Part shown: piece after piece, positions 41,691 through 52,973 of the stretch
Layout: each line of letters opens with the position of its first letter
Position numbering within the stretch: the stretch's first letter is position 1
DNA from: Trichomonas vaginalis G3
Taxonomy: Eukaryota; Parabasalia; Trichomonadida; Trichomonadidae
Assembly: GCF_026262505.1 (NCBI RefSeq)
Contig: NC_067207.1
Location: 15,158,082 to 15,222,081 of the forward strand
Direction: 5' to 3'
DNA: 64,000 nucleotides
Notes under the pieces: generated by a model
The model's input: the letters and a program-made list of their open reading frames with translations, nothing else
What the model was told of the DNA's origin: nothing
The model's database searches: none
Translations under genes and position numbers: made by a program

Positions 41691-43440
41691 ATGTTTTGTC
41701 AAGACTTCTTCATCGTAAATGTTTTGTCAAGACTTCTTCGTAAATGTTTTGTCAAGACTTCTTCATCGTAAATGTTTTGTCAAGACTTCTTCGTAAAGAC
41801 TTTGTCAAGACTTCTTCATCGTAAATGTTTTGTCAAGACTTCTTCGTAAAATCAGACAAAAATATATTTTATGTTAGAATGTTAGATCTAACCTCTTTTC
41901 TAACCTCTTTTCTAACATCGTAGAAAACTCATGATTTCATCGTAAATGTTTTGTCAAGACTTCTTCGTAAATGTTTTGTCAAGACTTCTTCGTAAAATCA
42001 GACAAAAATAATGTTTATGTTAGAATGTTAGATCTAACATGTTTTCTAACATGTTTTCTAACATCGTAGAAAACTCATGATTTCATCGTAAATGTTTTGT
42101 CAAGACTTCTTCGTAAATGTTTTGTCAAGATTTCTTCGTAAAGACTTTGTTAAGACTTCTTCGTAAAGACTTTGTCAAGATTTCTTCTTCGTAAATGAGT
42201 GTAAATGACCCAAAAATATATTTTATGTTAGAATGTTAGATCTAACCTCTTTTCTAACCTCTTTTCTCACCTCTTGAATTTGTCAAGATTTCTTCGTAAA
42301 TGTTTTGTCAAGACTTCTTCGTAAATGTTTTGTCAAGATTTCTTCTTCGTAAATGAGTGTAAATGACCCAAAAATAAAGTTTAGGTGAAGAGGTGAGATT
42401 TCACCTGTTTTTTCACCTCTTTTCTCACCTCTTGAATTTTCATGAAATTTACACCAAAAATATACTACTAGGGTCATTTACGAAGAAATCTCAACAAAGT
42501 CTTTACGATGAAATCTTTACAAAACATAGACAAGAAAGTTCATGAGAAATTAGATGAAGAAATCTCAACAAAGTCTTTACGATGAAATCTTTACAAAGTC
42601 TTTACGATGAAATCTTGACAAAACATAGACAAGAAAGTTCATGAGAAATTAGATGAAGAAGTCTCAACAAAGTCTTTACGAAGAAGTCTCAACAAAGTCT
42701 TTACGAAGAAATTCATGAAAATTCATGAGTTTTGTATGTTTTAGACCATGTTAGAAAACATGTTAGAAAACATGTTAGATCTAACATTCTAACATAAAAT
42801 ATATTTTTGCTGAATTCCGTATGAAATTTCATGAGTTTTGTATGTTTTAGACCATGTTAGAAAAGAGGTGAAAAAAGAGGTGAAAAAAGAGGTGAAATCT
42901 CACCTCTTCACCTAAAATATATTTTTGGGTCATTTACACTCATTTACGAAGAAGTCTCAACAAAGTCTTTACGAAGAAGTCTTTACAAAACATAGACAAG
43001 AAAGTTCATGAGAAATTAGATGAAGAAGTCTTAACAAAGTCTTTACGAAGAAGTCTTAACAAAGTCTTTACGAAGAAATTCATGAAAATTCAAGAGGGTA
43101 GAAAAGAGGTTAGAAAAGAGGTTATATCTAACCTTCTACCCTAAAATATATTTTTGGGTCATTTACACTCATTTACGAAGAAATCTCAACAAAGTCTTTA
43201 CGAAGAAGTCTTAACAAAACATAGACAAGAAAGTTCATGAGAAATTAGATGAAGAAGTCTTAACAAAGTCTTTACGAAGAAATTCATGAAAATTCAAGAG
43301 GGTAGAAAAGAGGTTAGAAAAGAGGTTATATCTAACCTTCTACCCTAAAATATATTTTTGGGTCATTTACACTCATTTACGAAGAAATCTCAACAAAGTC
43401 TTTACGAAGAAGTCACAATAAAACATCTGTCAAAAGCCGC
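41691..43440. repeat. terminal repeat field: direct repeats and palindromes in two inverted arms
   Basis: About 1.75 kb built from a unit of about 25 bp (GTAAATGTTTTGTCAAGACT and TCTTC), arranged in one orientation from 41691 to about 42470 and in the reverse orientation (GAAGTCTCAACAAAGTCTTT and ACGAAG) from about 42475 to 43410, so the two halves form a large inverted repeat. Between blocks lie palindromes centred on AGATCT, followed by AAAATATATTTTTGGGTCAT. Similar blocks recur at 56330-56515 and 57500-57945. There is no coding frame. Confidence 0.85.
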
Positions 43441-43458
43441 TTTTTAACTTCACTTAAA

Positions 43459-43884
43459 ATGCCACGTAAGCTACGTAAGAATATACGTAAGAGGAAGAGA
43501 GCATTGAAACATCCAATAGTAAGACTAACACCACAACAACAGTTGCAACAACAAATGCTGAATGACCCCACTATGTTGCAACAAATGTCAAGCAATCCTA
43601 TGCTTTTAAACCGAGTTCTTGGTGCACAGAGTGGAGGTTTAAGAGCGGCACTTTTAGCGAAAATGGCAGGCTATGGTGGAGCTGCAGACGGAACAGCATA
43701 TAACCCTCAAAGTCAAATGAATTTGAGTTCACTCAAAAATCAAATAACAGATGTCAAAAAGTCAAACATAGACATACAGAAGCAAATAAGTGAAAACGAA
43801 AAGAAACTAGAATATGACAGACACACAAAGAAACTCAATGAGTTAAACGTAGAGAAAGAAGAAAGAAGAAAGAAGAACAACTGA
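43459..43884 (+). CDS. small basic Q-rich protein of the Polinton-type element
   Basis: 141 residues, not recognised. It begins MPRKLRKNIRKRKRALKHP, a strongly basic N-terminus suited to binding nucleic acid, then a Gln/Met-rich stretch and a helical, coiled-coil-like end. It directly precedes the large 939-codon frame and lies left of the capsid region, so it probably belongs to the virion-structure part of the element. Confidence 0.55.
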   Translation: MPRKLRKNIRKRKRALKHPIVRLTPQQQLQQQMLNDPTMLQQMSSNPMLLNRVLGAQSGGLRAALLAKMAGYGGAADGTAYNPQSQMNLSSLKNQITDVKKSNIDIQKQISENEKKLEYDRHTKKLNELNVEKEERRKKNN

Positions 43885-43916
43885 AAGAACTAAGTACAGA
43901 GGAATATGCGAAAAAA

Positions 43917-46736
43917 GTGTCAGAAAAAGCAGCAGAAGTAGCAAAAATGGAACAAGATGTCATAAATTTGAAAAACCATACTACTCAATATAAAGTACTG
44001 AAAGATGAAGAGATAAAACAAAAAGCCCTGAAGACATATATGGATAGCGATGAGTATAAAAAAGAAGTTGAAGCAAATGTAAAGGCAGAAAAACTTTTAC
44101 AGTTGCAAAACCAAACCGTACAGTATGAAAACTTAGCACAAGAAAGTAAAAATAACGACGCAGCCATGCAAAAGGCAATGAAAAGCGCAGAATATATAAA
44201 AGCTAACAATGACTGGTTAGATGCCCAAGCCAACGCTAAAGCAGCCCAGCTTATAGGGTCAATAAGGACAAAAATACAAGCGGATGAAGATAGTTCAAAT
44301 GAAGCTTTAACAAATGCTGACTTTAAGAACGCTTTCGAAGCTCTTCATAGTAAGGTGAAACAAGTGAACGACTTCTCATCTGGAAAGAAACTGAAGTCTG
44401 AAGGTTTCGACAAAGAGTTAAAAGAAGTAGCACAAAATATGACGAAAATAACAGATGCAGCAACGAGACAGGCAGTTCAAAGTGCCTATGACGCCGTTAG
44501 AGCAACTGTTGTGGAAAGTCAAGAAAAAGAGTTACAACAGACCAAAACAGACCTAGTAAATGCTTTCTTAAGAACGAAAAGTCAGGTAGGACACTATGCT
44601 GCAGATGGAACATATGTGCCAGCTGGTGGAACTTATATACCAGCTGTTGGAATTTATATACCACCAAACCCTCCAAGAGAAGCACCTGCACCAGGACTAC
44701 CTAAAACATTTACATCGTCACATGGACACAGACATAGGCATGCACCAAAACCAACACAACAACCAACACAACAACCAACACAACAACCAACAGTTCAAAA
44801 CCCTGCACAACAACAACCACAACCAACAGTTCAAAACCCTGCACAACAACAACCACAACCAACAGTTCAAAACCCTGCACAACAACAACCACAAACAGAG
44901 CAAGGACATAAAAGAAGTAGAGAACAAGGAAACCAAGAATTCTTAAAAATGCTTAAAGAAGAGTGTGGTTTCCCAGATACTGTTGACTTTAGTGACAGAT
45001 ATAAAGAAGCTATTGGAAAGTTCAAGGATGGAAATACTGACCCGAACCTATTTAGCTTTATGGCTCAGCACCAAAAAGGATATAATCTCAAACCTGGAAA
45101 ATACAAGCTCGCTAAGGGATATGATTTAATAGCATATCATCCAAATGACATGAACGAATTTACTCCGAGATATTTGATGTCAGAGCTAAATGACAATTCA
45201 ACTTTCGTCATGAAACGCGTAAAAAAAGGAGACGGAACGAAAGAACAAAAGCTTATGAATGCGGATGACGTAGATAGGGAAATTGTTGAAAACGGTCTCG
45301 GAATATATGAAATGCCAGCAGATGAGGTACAAGAAACTCCACAGGAAGAACTAGTTCAGATACAACCAGACATGGAAGAAATAGTTCAGCAACAACAGCT
45401 AGAAGAGCCTGAAGGAAACGAACAAGTCCTTCCTTTGGAAACTAACTTCACAGAACTAGATGAAGATTTGGAACAGCCGAAAAATCTTGACCCTCAACAA
45501 GAGTATGCGGAGAATATGGAATATTTCCAAGAGTCTAAAAAAAATTCGGCTGACATAGTAGAAGAATATCGAAAAATGTTTGCCGACATACAAAAGACTC
45601 CAACATCAGATGAAAATATCCAGCATAGAATGAAAGTACTGAAAGAAAATGTACACAAATACAACAACCCTTTTTACTTACGAGCATTTAACGTTCAATC
45701 TTCGGATGAACTCGGTGAAGATAAAAGGTTAAATTTCAAGAAAACATATAGAAATGAAACATTGTTTAAAGTTCATTCAGAACCTAACCAAGATGGAAAC
45801 AAACCTACTTTTGTTTCTGCAGACGATGGAACTACAATGAGATGGGGTCATAAAGCTAACCCGGATAGGTGGTTCATAAACTTACAACCACAATTCCAAG
45901 AAGTTGTAGACGCAATGGAAGTCAATGGTGAACCAGATATAGCTGGTATTTTAAGCGCGGCTTTAATGCCATTGAAAGATATGAAAGATGCAGATATTTT
46001 GGACCAGTATGAAATGAACATGGCTGATGGAAATATAACACCTGACGTTCTAGAACATTTATCTCAAAGAACTACACAGAACCATAAAGATGGTATATTT
46101 GGTGAAGAGTTTAGAAAGAAAGTTAGGGAGAGAGAAGGAAGAGAACCTATTGTACATGACCTTGCAAATGAAAGTTTACAAAATGTCATAAAAACTTACT
46201 TTGCAGACAATGAACCGAGAAGGGATGAATATTTAAGAAAACTCAAATGGACAGTACCAAATGAAATGTTAGTATTGAAAAACATGTTCCTTGACAAAAT
46301 AAAACCAACTACAGAAATAAACGACGCAAGACTGAAAGATTGGGTAAAAGCTTTCCCATTCACAAAAGATATAGTTGGTAACATGGAAAGAAAACCAGAA
46401 TGGCTACAAAAACATATATTTGGAAACGAGCTTATTCCATATGGACAAGCTCTGTTTGAAGAGCTTGAACCAGAAACTCAGGAAAGAGTCATGCAAACAA
46501 TACGCGAAGACTCAAATACAGACTATGACAAACTCTTTCTAGGATATAGGTTACCTGAGATGGGCGACCAGAGCCAAAAGGCAAAAAGGACATGGGAAAT
46601 TTGCAACATACTAGATGAACATAATGCAAAGATGCAACAACTTCAAGCAGAGGGCAATGAAGGAAAAAGAAGAGTTAAAAACTCAGTCAGGAAGAAAGTA
46701 AAGCTTGGTCGGAGTGGGTTCTATTATGACATATAA
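43917..46736 (+). CDS. large structural-protein candidate of the Polinton-type element
   Basis: About 939 residues, not assigned to a named family. The first 200 residues are charged and helical. Residues about 285-325 hold three copies of a 16-residue Pro/Gln unit (QPTVQNPAQQQP) encoded by 48-bp repeats, with shorter QQPT repeats before them. The C-terminal half looks globular (YGQALFEELEPETQERVMQT) and ends in a basic tail (RRVKNSVRKKVKLGRSGFYY). Its position immediately left of the capsid region suggests a virion or scaffold role. Confidence 0.6.
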   Translation: MSEKAAEVAKMEQDVINLKNHTTQYKVLKDEEIKQKALKTYMDSDEYKKEVEANVKAEKLLQLQNQTVQYENLAQESKNNDAAMQKAMKSAEYIKANNDWLDAQANAKAAQLIGSIRTKIQADEDSSNEALTNADFKNAFEALHSKVKQVNDFSSGKKLKSEGFDKELKEVAQNMTKITDAATRQAVQSAYDAVRATVVESQEKELQQTKTDLVNAFLRTKSQVGHYAADGTYVPAGGTYIPAVGIYIPPNPPREAPAPGLPKTFTSSHGHRHRHAPKPTQQPTQQPTQQPTVQNPAQQQPQPTVQNPAQQQPQPTVQNPAQQQPQTEQGHKRSREQGNQEFLKMLKEECGFPDTVDFSDRYKEAIGKFKDGNTDPNLFSFMAQHQKGYNLKPGKYKLAKGYDLIAYHPNDMNEFTPRYLMSELNDNSTFVMKRVKKGDGTKEQKLMNADDVDREIVENGLGIYEMPADEVQETPQEELVQIQPDMEEIVQQQQLEEPEGNEQVLPLETNFTELDEDLEQPKNLDPQQEYAENMEYFQESKKNSADIVEEYRKMFADIQKTPTSDENIQHRMKVLKENVHKYNNPFYLRAFNVQSSDELGEDKRLNFKKTYRNETLFKVHSEPNQDGNKPTFVSADDGTTMRWGHKANPDRWFINLQPQFQEVVDAMEVNGEPDIAGILSAALMPLKDMKDADILDQYEMNMADGNITPDVLEHLSQRTTQNHKDGIFGEEFRKKVREREGREPIVHDLANESLQNVIKTYFADNEPRRDEYLRKLKWTVPNEMLVLKNMFLDKIKPTTEINDARLKDWVKAFPFTKDIVGNMERKPEWLQKHIFGNELIPYGQALFEELEPETQERVMQTIREDSNTDYDKLFLGYRLPEMGDQSQKAKRTWEICNILDEHNAKMQQLQAEGNEGKRRVKNSVRKKVKLGRSGFYYDI

Positions 46737-46768
46737 ATCCAACTATTCTATATTTTTACTCATATGAA

Positions 46769-48378
46769 ATGTACGCCGCTCAGAATATAACGCCAACAGT
46801 TTTGGATGCCATGAATGGAAATGTTTCCGAATGGTATAACGAATGCGACAATGCCATTAGAAGGTCAGAAATAGTTCCTGGAACTTACGAATATACAACT
46901 GCTGTTTCTTATGGAAACGTAGGTGAGTTTGGAGAAGGTTCTTCAACAACAGTAGATATTGCTTGCGACAGGTTTCATATAATTTCTATTGACAACTCTT
47001 TCTTATACGTGGAACAAGACATTGAAATAAAACCTTCTGCCAAGTTGTCTGACAAGAAAAAGGTTGCAATGGAATTTTCTATGTCGGATACCAATATGCT
47101 CCAGAAGTTTTCATGGGATATAAGATATATTCTAACTCTGACTTAGTTCAAACAGTAACATGGGCAACTATGAATGGTTCGCTTTGAGAAACTCAGTACA
47201 ACCACAAGCTAGAGAACAAACAGACCAGTATGCAAACTATTGAGAAAATAAGAAGACTTGACCCTAACGTTCCAGGAGTTTATGTTGACCTTTCTGGACA
47301 AACTGCAGCAGCAGTAACCAAAGTAAAACTGAAACTTAGAGTTCCTTTGTCATCTTTCCTCATCTTCAGGTTTTTAAATACTTGCCAAACTGGGCAGGAA
47401 AAATTTCTATCGAACTTACTCCAAGCAAAAATAACTTAGTCATTGCACCAACACAAGACCCATTCACTCTTACAGACGTAAAGGGAGCAAATCAAACGTC
47501 ATTCGCCGAATTTTGCAAAGACAAAGTTGACTTAGACTTTGGTTTCTCAAACCTCAACACTGAGTAAACTACTACTTCAATGCTGCTGGAACTGCTTGGG
47601 ACCCAGTTAAGTTCACATGCGAAAAATTTGAATGCAAGAGAATAGAAAAAGCAGACTTGCAGTCTATATGTTGGACCCAGATATTTCAAATGCTTTAGCT
47701 GCCAAATATATTGCAGTTCCACTTATGTTCCCTATACACCAAATATCTGTCAAAGACTTTGCAGTGAAGTTGGAAACCAAAGTGCTGACCCAGGTGCAAG
47801 AACAGATATTGCTTTAACAACTGCAATGAAACATGCACATACTATGTTTGTACTGTTCAGACGAACTATAAATGACTATTCTTGCTTCTACAACCCTGGT
47901 ATTAAATACCATATAAACATAGATGGCAAATACTATCCAAGAGAAGAATATTCTACAGTTGAGGATATGAGGTCATACAACTTGACATTAGATGCTATGA
48001 ACTTTAACAACAACTTCACAACAACCATTAACCCTGAAATGCAAAGTTCTATTATGCCATATGTGAAAGTATGGACCCATACAGGAGCTCAAAACACTCA
48101 ATATACAAATGGAGACCGTTCAAACTTTTGGCTTGGCATTCCATTTGCTGACTCAGAAGACTTTATGGGTGGTATTTCAACTGTTGGTACAGTTCAAATA
48201 CAATATACTGGTGACAGAGACGGTCAAATGAATTGAAAGCAAAGAAGTTTACAAAAAACCAATAGCACTTTTCACGGAAGATGCTCTTTTGAAAATTCGT
48301 TCGATGAAACCTGCTGGGGCTCCTCAGATTGGTATAACGACAGCTTCCATCGAGCAGATTTTGGCAGCAGGTCAGTAA
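46769..48378 (+). pseudogene. major capsid protein-like (double jelly roll) region of the Polinton-type element
   Basis: Fragments of one protein read in this region, from MYAAQNITPTVLDAMNGN at the left to ASIEQILAAGQ at the right. Stretches such as RSNFWLGIPFADSEDFMGGI followed by STVGTVQIQYTGDR resemble the beta-rich C-terminal half of Polinton and virophage capsid proteins. It is the expected length for a double jelly roll protein and sits between structural genes. The region is broken, with several breaks. Confidence 0.6.
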
Positions 48379-48712
48379 GTTGTTCTTGAACTGACTTCTC
48401 TCCGTCAAATATTGACAGTACGCCAGTTTTGACATAAAATTGTATTATAAACTTTTCCTTTAGAAATATCGGTCAGTTTTTGTTGTTATATTTTTGTCTG
48501 CTTCAAGAACTTTCACCATCTCGCGTTATACCAACTTTCTTTGCTTTATGAAAATATTTTGGTTCAGCAAAGACTGCTATTCTATAACATTTTCCATTGT
48601 TTGTATAAAGAACTATTCTGTCAATGAACTTGTATTGTTTGTGTGTGTAAACTTTGTTTTGCTTCAATTCGAAGAGATACTCAAATACGTCCATCTTTTT
48701 ATTCTAAGTAAA

Positions 48713-49295
48713 ATGTCATTTCCGAAAAATAGAAGCGTAAGTGTTTCAAAAGGTTTAATGGCGGTGGCAGATGTGAAGTTAAATTCACCAACTCAAACAA
48801 ACAGTCAAAGTGTTTGTTGTCAATGTCAAAGAAAGAGATGTTGAAGTGGGGAAACCATACGAAGACGAAGATGGTATAGCAATAGTTCCTGTAAAAGAAC
48901 AACCAACATATCCTGAAGTTAGCAGAGACTTAAGTTCTGTTGCAGATATTCGAAACGACTACCAACAACTTAAAGACAAACTTAAAACTCAGGAGAAGAT
49001 TTGTCAAGCTTTAGGTATAATGTTAAACTTGGTCGAACACAACCCTGTAAAAGTGAACTCATATGTCATCGCACCTCATGAAATTTTGAAAGAACTATTG
49101 AAACTTTTGACAGAGGCAGACGATATAAACATCAAAGAAATAGAGCCTGACATTGCTTGCTGTGGTGTTTCATATAATGTCATTGACAAGATATACGTTA
49201 TGAAAGGAGGTGAAACGTTGAACTTAAAATATAGTTTCCCAGACGTCATAAAAATATTTGACGAACACAACATTTCATTAAAATTTAGTTGCTAA
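48713..49295 (+). pseudogene. unknown small protein region of the Polinton-type element
   Basis: Begins MSFPKNRSVSVSKGLMAVAD; the later, longer part has a coiled-coil stretch (NDYQQLKDKLKTQEKICQAL) and a mixed alpha/beta end. Not recognised. It lies between the capsid region and the minor capsid candidate and appears broken. Confidence 0.45.
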
Positions 49296-49299
49296 GTAA

Positions 49300-50103
49300 A
49301 TGGCAGAAGACATAGTGTTTATACTATTACGACTAAAAACCCTGAGTCATATAATTCTATAACAACAACTTACAAAGTCCTCAAGGACGATATTGTAAAC
49401 TGACCTTAAACACGATGACGATAAAGCCTGTTTTGCTCTTTTGACACCAGAAGACTTTGTTGTTGTGAATGGTAAAAAATACTTCTTTGAAGATACTTAC
49501 TCAGATATACCACCAACAGGTTTTGTTGACTTATTTAATACTTTAAGGACGGATGTAACATGTGCTGCAACTAGAGCAGGTTTCATTATGTTTGGATGTC
49601 CGACTGAGTTTAGTATAAACGATATGAGCTATAATACAAAACTTATATCTGGTTTTTACTACCAACAGTTTCCTATAACAGGAAAAGGTGTCATACAAGG
49701 TTTGTCTGTTCCATTGACTTTAAGTACACCTATTTTATATATTGTTTCAAACTTAGGTTCAAAGTGCTATTCGAATATCGACAGAAACTACTATGACCAA
49801 AAGATACTCATGCGTATAAACAACACATTCTCTGCTGGTTTGCCTATTGTTCATTCGAATGCAGAATTTTCAACCTTAGTGAACTCAAACACTTTGGCAA
49901 GTATAACGTTGACATTAGTTGACGCAAACTTTGTTCCTGTAAAACTTTTATGTCCTATGTATTTGTCAATGACGGCAGAAAGTTTCGAATTGGAAGATGC
50001 AACTGGTGAAAGTATTGTATTACAAGAACAACTTCAACAACAAATAGCTCAAGAACAACAAATGGAACAAATGCAACAAATGGAACAACAAAGTCAAGAA
50101 TAA
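49300..50103 (+). pseudogene. minor capsid (penton-type) candidate region of the Polinton-type element
   Basis: The main open part (about 220 codons from 49441) is beta-rich with SITLTLVDANFVPVKLLCPM and LSMTAE at the end, a pattern often seen in the closing strands of single-jelly-roll minor capsid proteins, followed by a Gln/Met/Glu-rich tail. The assignment is by pattern and position only. The region looks broken about once or twice. Confidence 0.45.
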
Positions 50104-50132
50104 AAAAAATATTTTTTTTTATTTTTATAAAA

Positions 50133-51368
50133 ATGTACAGAATAGACGTTTCAGATTTTTATGACTTCCAAGCGTTCAGAAATATGTGTCCATTTAGAGA
50201 CTATAACAAAGCAGTCGAGAATTTGAAACGTTTAGTCATTTATGTCGACTCTGCCCCAGAATGTTATGTCATGAAAGAATGGGATGTTGTCTTTAACAAA
50301 CCAAGAGCGACAATAGTTTCAGAACAAGAATGTAGACAGAAACTTAAGAAAATAAAAGTCGTACAAGTTGGCATGAAGATGTTAGATGCTTGGGATATCT
50401 TATTGTCAAAGTTAGAAGATTTTTCAGTTCGAGGTATAAAGTTCTATACACCATCTCCAAACTTCTATTCTATCTTCACTGGATATAAATACGAACAAGT
50501 AGAATGGAAAGAAAATATTATAGAAGCTTGGTTAGACCATGTCAAAGAAATTATATGCAATGGAAACGAAAGAGTCTATGAGTATATCTTATGTTGGTTT
50601 GCAAACATCTTACAATATCCAAGTGCTAAAAATGAAACTGCTCTCATTGTAATTGGAAAACAAGGAACAGGTAAGAACACTTTCTTTACAGATATTTTGT
50701 GCAAACTGTTAGAAGGTTATTCGAACCCGAATATGACAAACTTAGAAAACATCTGCGGTAAATTTAACTCTTCAATTGAGAATATGAAACTTATAGTATG
50801 TAACGAACTTCAAAGTATAGATACAACAAAAGTTTTGAACTCAGATGCTTTGAAGAGTCTTATAACAGACAAAGTTGGAGTTGTTGAAAGAAAATATAAA
50901 GACCAAAGAGTTTGTGAAAATGTTGCAAATTTCATCATGGTTTCAAACAATGCCGTTCCGATGAAGTTAGAAAGTTCTGACAGAAGATATGTAGTTGTCA
51001 GAACGTCAGATTCTCATATGCAAGATACAGAATATTTTGACGACTTAGCAGAAACTTTGACACCTAACTTTTACAACCACTTGTTCTCATATTTCATGAC
51101 ATTAGATATTTCTAAGTTCAATCCAAGACAAATTCCACATACCGAAGAGAGACAAACATTGTTAGAAGCAAACAAGAGTGTATATGAACTGTTCATAGAT
51201 GAAACTGACTTTGTGTCATTAGATGAAAGGTCATTGTACGATTCGTATAAACAATATTGTCAAGAGTATGGTTATATGACAGCGTCTAAACGAACATTCT
51301 TGGCAAATGTCAAAAGTCTTTTAGACATACAGAACGGCGTATATACAAAGAAAAATTTTTCTGAGTAA
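50133..51368 (+). CDS. superfamily 3 (D5-like) helicase of the Polinton-type element
   Basis: 411 residues. Walker A is VIGKQGTGKNTFF (about residues 172-184), Walker B-like is LIVCNELQSID, and motif C is FIMVSNNAVP, with the sensor Arg region SSDRRYVVVR after it; this order defines superfamily 3 helicases of small DNA viruses, virophages and NCLDV (D5 type). It would unwind DNA for replication of the element. The frame is complete from the first ATG, which follows an AT-only block common to several genes of this element. No primase domain is evident in the first 130 residues. Confidence 0.85.
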   Translation: MYRIDVSDFYDFQAFRNMCPFRDYNKAVENLKRLVIYVDSAPECYVMKEWDVVFNKPRATIVSEQECRQKLKKIKVVQVGMKMLDAWDILLSKLEDFSVRGIKFYTPSPNFYSIFTGYKYEQVEWKENIIEAWLDHVKEIICNGNERVYEYILCWFANILQYPSAKNETALIVIGKQGTGKNTFFTDILCKLLEGYSNPNMTNLENICGKFNSSIENMKLIVCNELQSIDTTKVLNSDALKSLITDKVGVVERKYKDQRVCENVANFIMVSNNAVPMKLESSDRRYVVVRTSDSHMQDTEYFDDLAETLTPNFYNHLFSYFMTLDISKFNPRQIPHTEERQTLLEANKSVYELFIDETDFVSLDERSLYDSYKQYCQEYGYMTASKRTFLANVKSLLDIQNGVYTKKNFSE

Positions 51369-51402
51369 ATTTTAAAAAAAATATTTTTTTATTTTATTTG
51401 AA

Positions 51403-51987
51403 ATGTACGCTGAGTTTGTTGGAGAAGACCGTTGGGAAACTTGTTTGTTAGATGAGAAATATGAAATTCACTGTTGTGAGTCATTTGAAGTCAGAAACAA
51501 AAAGACAAAAAGAGTTTTAAGCGAATGTGAGCGAAATAACGGATATGCTATGATGAGTATGAGTGGAAAAAAATATTTTAAACATATTGTCATTGCAACT
51601 CATTTTATACCGAACCCTAACAATTTACCTCTTGTAGACCACATAAACCGTATAAGAAACGACAATAGACTTGAAAACTTACGCTGGGTCACTTGTTCTG
51701 AAAACAGTAAGAACATAGGCAAATTTGGAGATATTGTATTCGAATTTGTCGACGAACTAGAAGATGAAACAATTGAAATTACAGACTATGGTAAGCATAC
51801 GTTTGAGTTTTACTACTATAGCGAAGAACAAGACTCTTTCTACTTTTATACCGGCGTAAACTATAGAAAATTACAAGTATGTTTTACTAAGGCAGGCTAT
51901 GCTCATGTAAACGCTAGAGATACAGATGGAAAATGCGTTCATATATATCTTAACAAATTCAAGAAGCTATATGGCATACCATTTTAA
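51403..51987 (+). CDS. HNH endonuclease (NUMOD4-HNH type), copy 1
   Basis: 194 residues. The N-terminal part (YEIHCCESFEVRNKKTKRVL) fits a NUMOD4 DNA-binding module and the centre, LVDHINRIRNDNRLENLRWV, is an HNH_3-type nuclease core as found in homing endonucleases. A second copy lies in inverse orientation at 59623-60207. The first about 150 residues of the two are identical while the last 45 differ at several positions. Such enzymes cut DNA and spread their own gene. Here it is a free-standing gene within the Polinton-type element, preceded by the element's AT-only block. Confidence 0.88.
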   Translation: MYAEFVGEDRWETCLLDEKYEIHCCESFEVRNKKTKRVLSECERNNGYAMMSMSGKKYFKHIVIATHFIPNPNNLPLVDHINRIRNDNRLENLRWVTCSENSKNIGKFGDIVFEFVDELEDETIEITDYGKHTFEFYYYSEEQDSFYFYTGVNYRKLQVCFTKAGYAHVNARDTDGKCVHIYLNKFKKLYGIPF

Positions 51988-52030
51988 AACGTTTTTTTAA
52001 AAAAAAATATTTTTTTATCCGATAGAAAAG

Positions 52031-52450
52031 ATGACGAAATATATTTCAGTAAATAAGTACATGACAGAAGTCAAAGAAGAACTCGACCCATTCATATATT
52101 TGAATATTTACTTCTACCATTTTGAAAAGTCTACATATGACAAAGTTTGGAACATCGAACCAGTTAAGTTTGCTATTGTGACTAAAAATGGTGCGAAATT
52201 TGAAGACTTAGACATAGAAGGTTTGTTAACAGTCAAAGAAAATTTTGACAGAAGGTTTTCAAACCTTAAAGAAGGCAAAGCATACAAACTTGTTATACCT
52301 TATGAACCAAAGAAAGCAGACGACTATGAATATTATGAGTCTAAGATAGTTGAAGTTCAAGGTAAATTGGGTAAAAAGATTTTAGAGTCTAAGCCAGTGT
52401 TTGCTCCTAAAGAGGAAGAGAACATTGACATTGACCCAGAAATGTTCTAA
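52031..52450 (+). CDS. unknown protein of the Polinton-type element
   Basis: 139 residues, complete frame, not recognised. Mixed alpha/beta with an acidic C-terminus (KEEENIDIDPEMF). It converges with the minus-strand gene at 52467-52937, leaving 16 bases between the two stop codons. Position beside the helicase and ATPase suggests a replication or packaging accessory role, but nothing specific is seen. Confidence 0.6.
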   Translation: MTKYISVNKYMTEVKEELDPFIYLNIYFYHFEKSTYDKVWNIEPVKFAIVTKNGAKFEDLDIEGLLTVKENFDRRFSNLKEGKAYKLVIPYEPKKADDYEYYESKIVEVQGKLGKKILESKPVFAPKEEENIDIDPEMF

Positions 52451-52466
52451 AAATAAAATTTTATTT

Positions 52467-52937
52467 TTACATGTCAAATTTCTTTTTCTCTGGAACTGGC
52501 TCTGGTTCTTTCTTCTCTTCTTCTACTTTCTTTTCTTCTACTTTCTTTTCTTTCTTTTCTCTCTTCTTCTTCTTCTCTGGTGGAGTTATGTCAAATTTGG
52601 CGCAACCATATTTATGTAAAAGTTCTTTGTCCTTTAATAGCTCTTCTATTCTGTTTCCTATTTCATCTTCAAGAACAGCGCATGTGTCTTCTTTGCATTC
52701 TAAGAACTTTTGTTGGACTTCATCTTTCCAAGAGGCGTCATCTCTGTCAACAAGTCTGTCATTGACAAACTTAAAGACTTCTCTGCCTAATGTTTTATGG
52801 TTCTTGTCATATTCCCAGAAACAGAACTTTAGAACAAATTCACCTTTCTTGTTTACACTATGTAAGATTTTATGGTCGACAGATGTTTTGCTGTCGAAAA
52901 GTTTGTCTCGAATATAGATAGCGAAATCGCTAGACAT
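52467..52937 (-). CDS. unknown protein with charged tail, Polinton-type element
   Basis: 156 residues, not recognised. The first 115 residues look globular; the last 40 are a Lys/Glu/Pro low-complexity tail (EKKKKREKKEKKVEEKKVEE). It starts 36 bases from the divergently transcribed packaging ATPase, so the two probably share a bidirectional promoter. Confidence 0.6.
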   Translation of the reverse strand: MSSDFAIYIRDKLFDSKTSVDHKILHSVNKKGEFVLKFCFWEYDKNHKTLGREVFKFVNDRLVDRDDASWKDEVQQKFLECKEDTCAVLEDEIGNRIEELLKDKELLHKYGCAKFDITPPEKKKKREKKEKKVEEKKVEEEKKEPEPVPEKKKFDM

Positions 52938-52973
52938 TTTCTAAAAGATAAAAATTTTAATTTTTCTAAAAAT

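Noticed and set aside
44596-44946. Alternative His/Asn-rich frame inside the large structural gene
   Set aside because: It is the out-of-frame reading of the Pro/Gln repeats and has no independent support.
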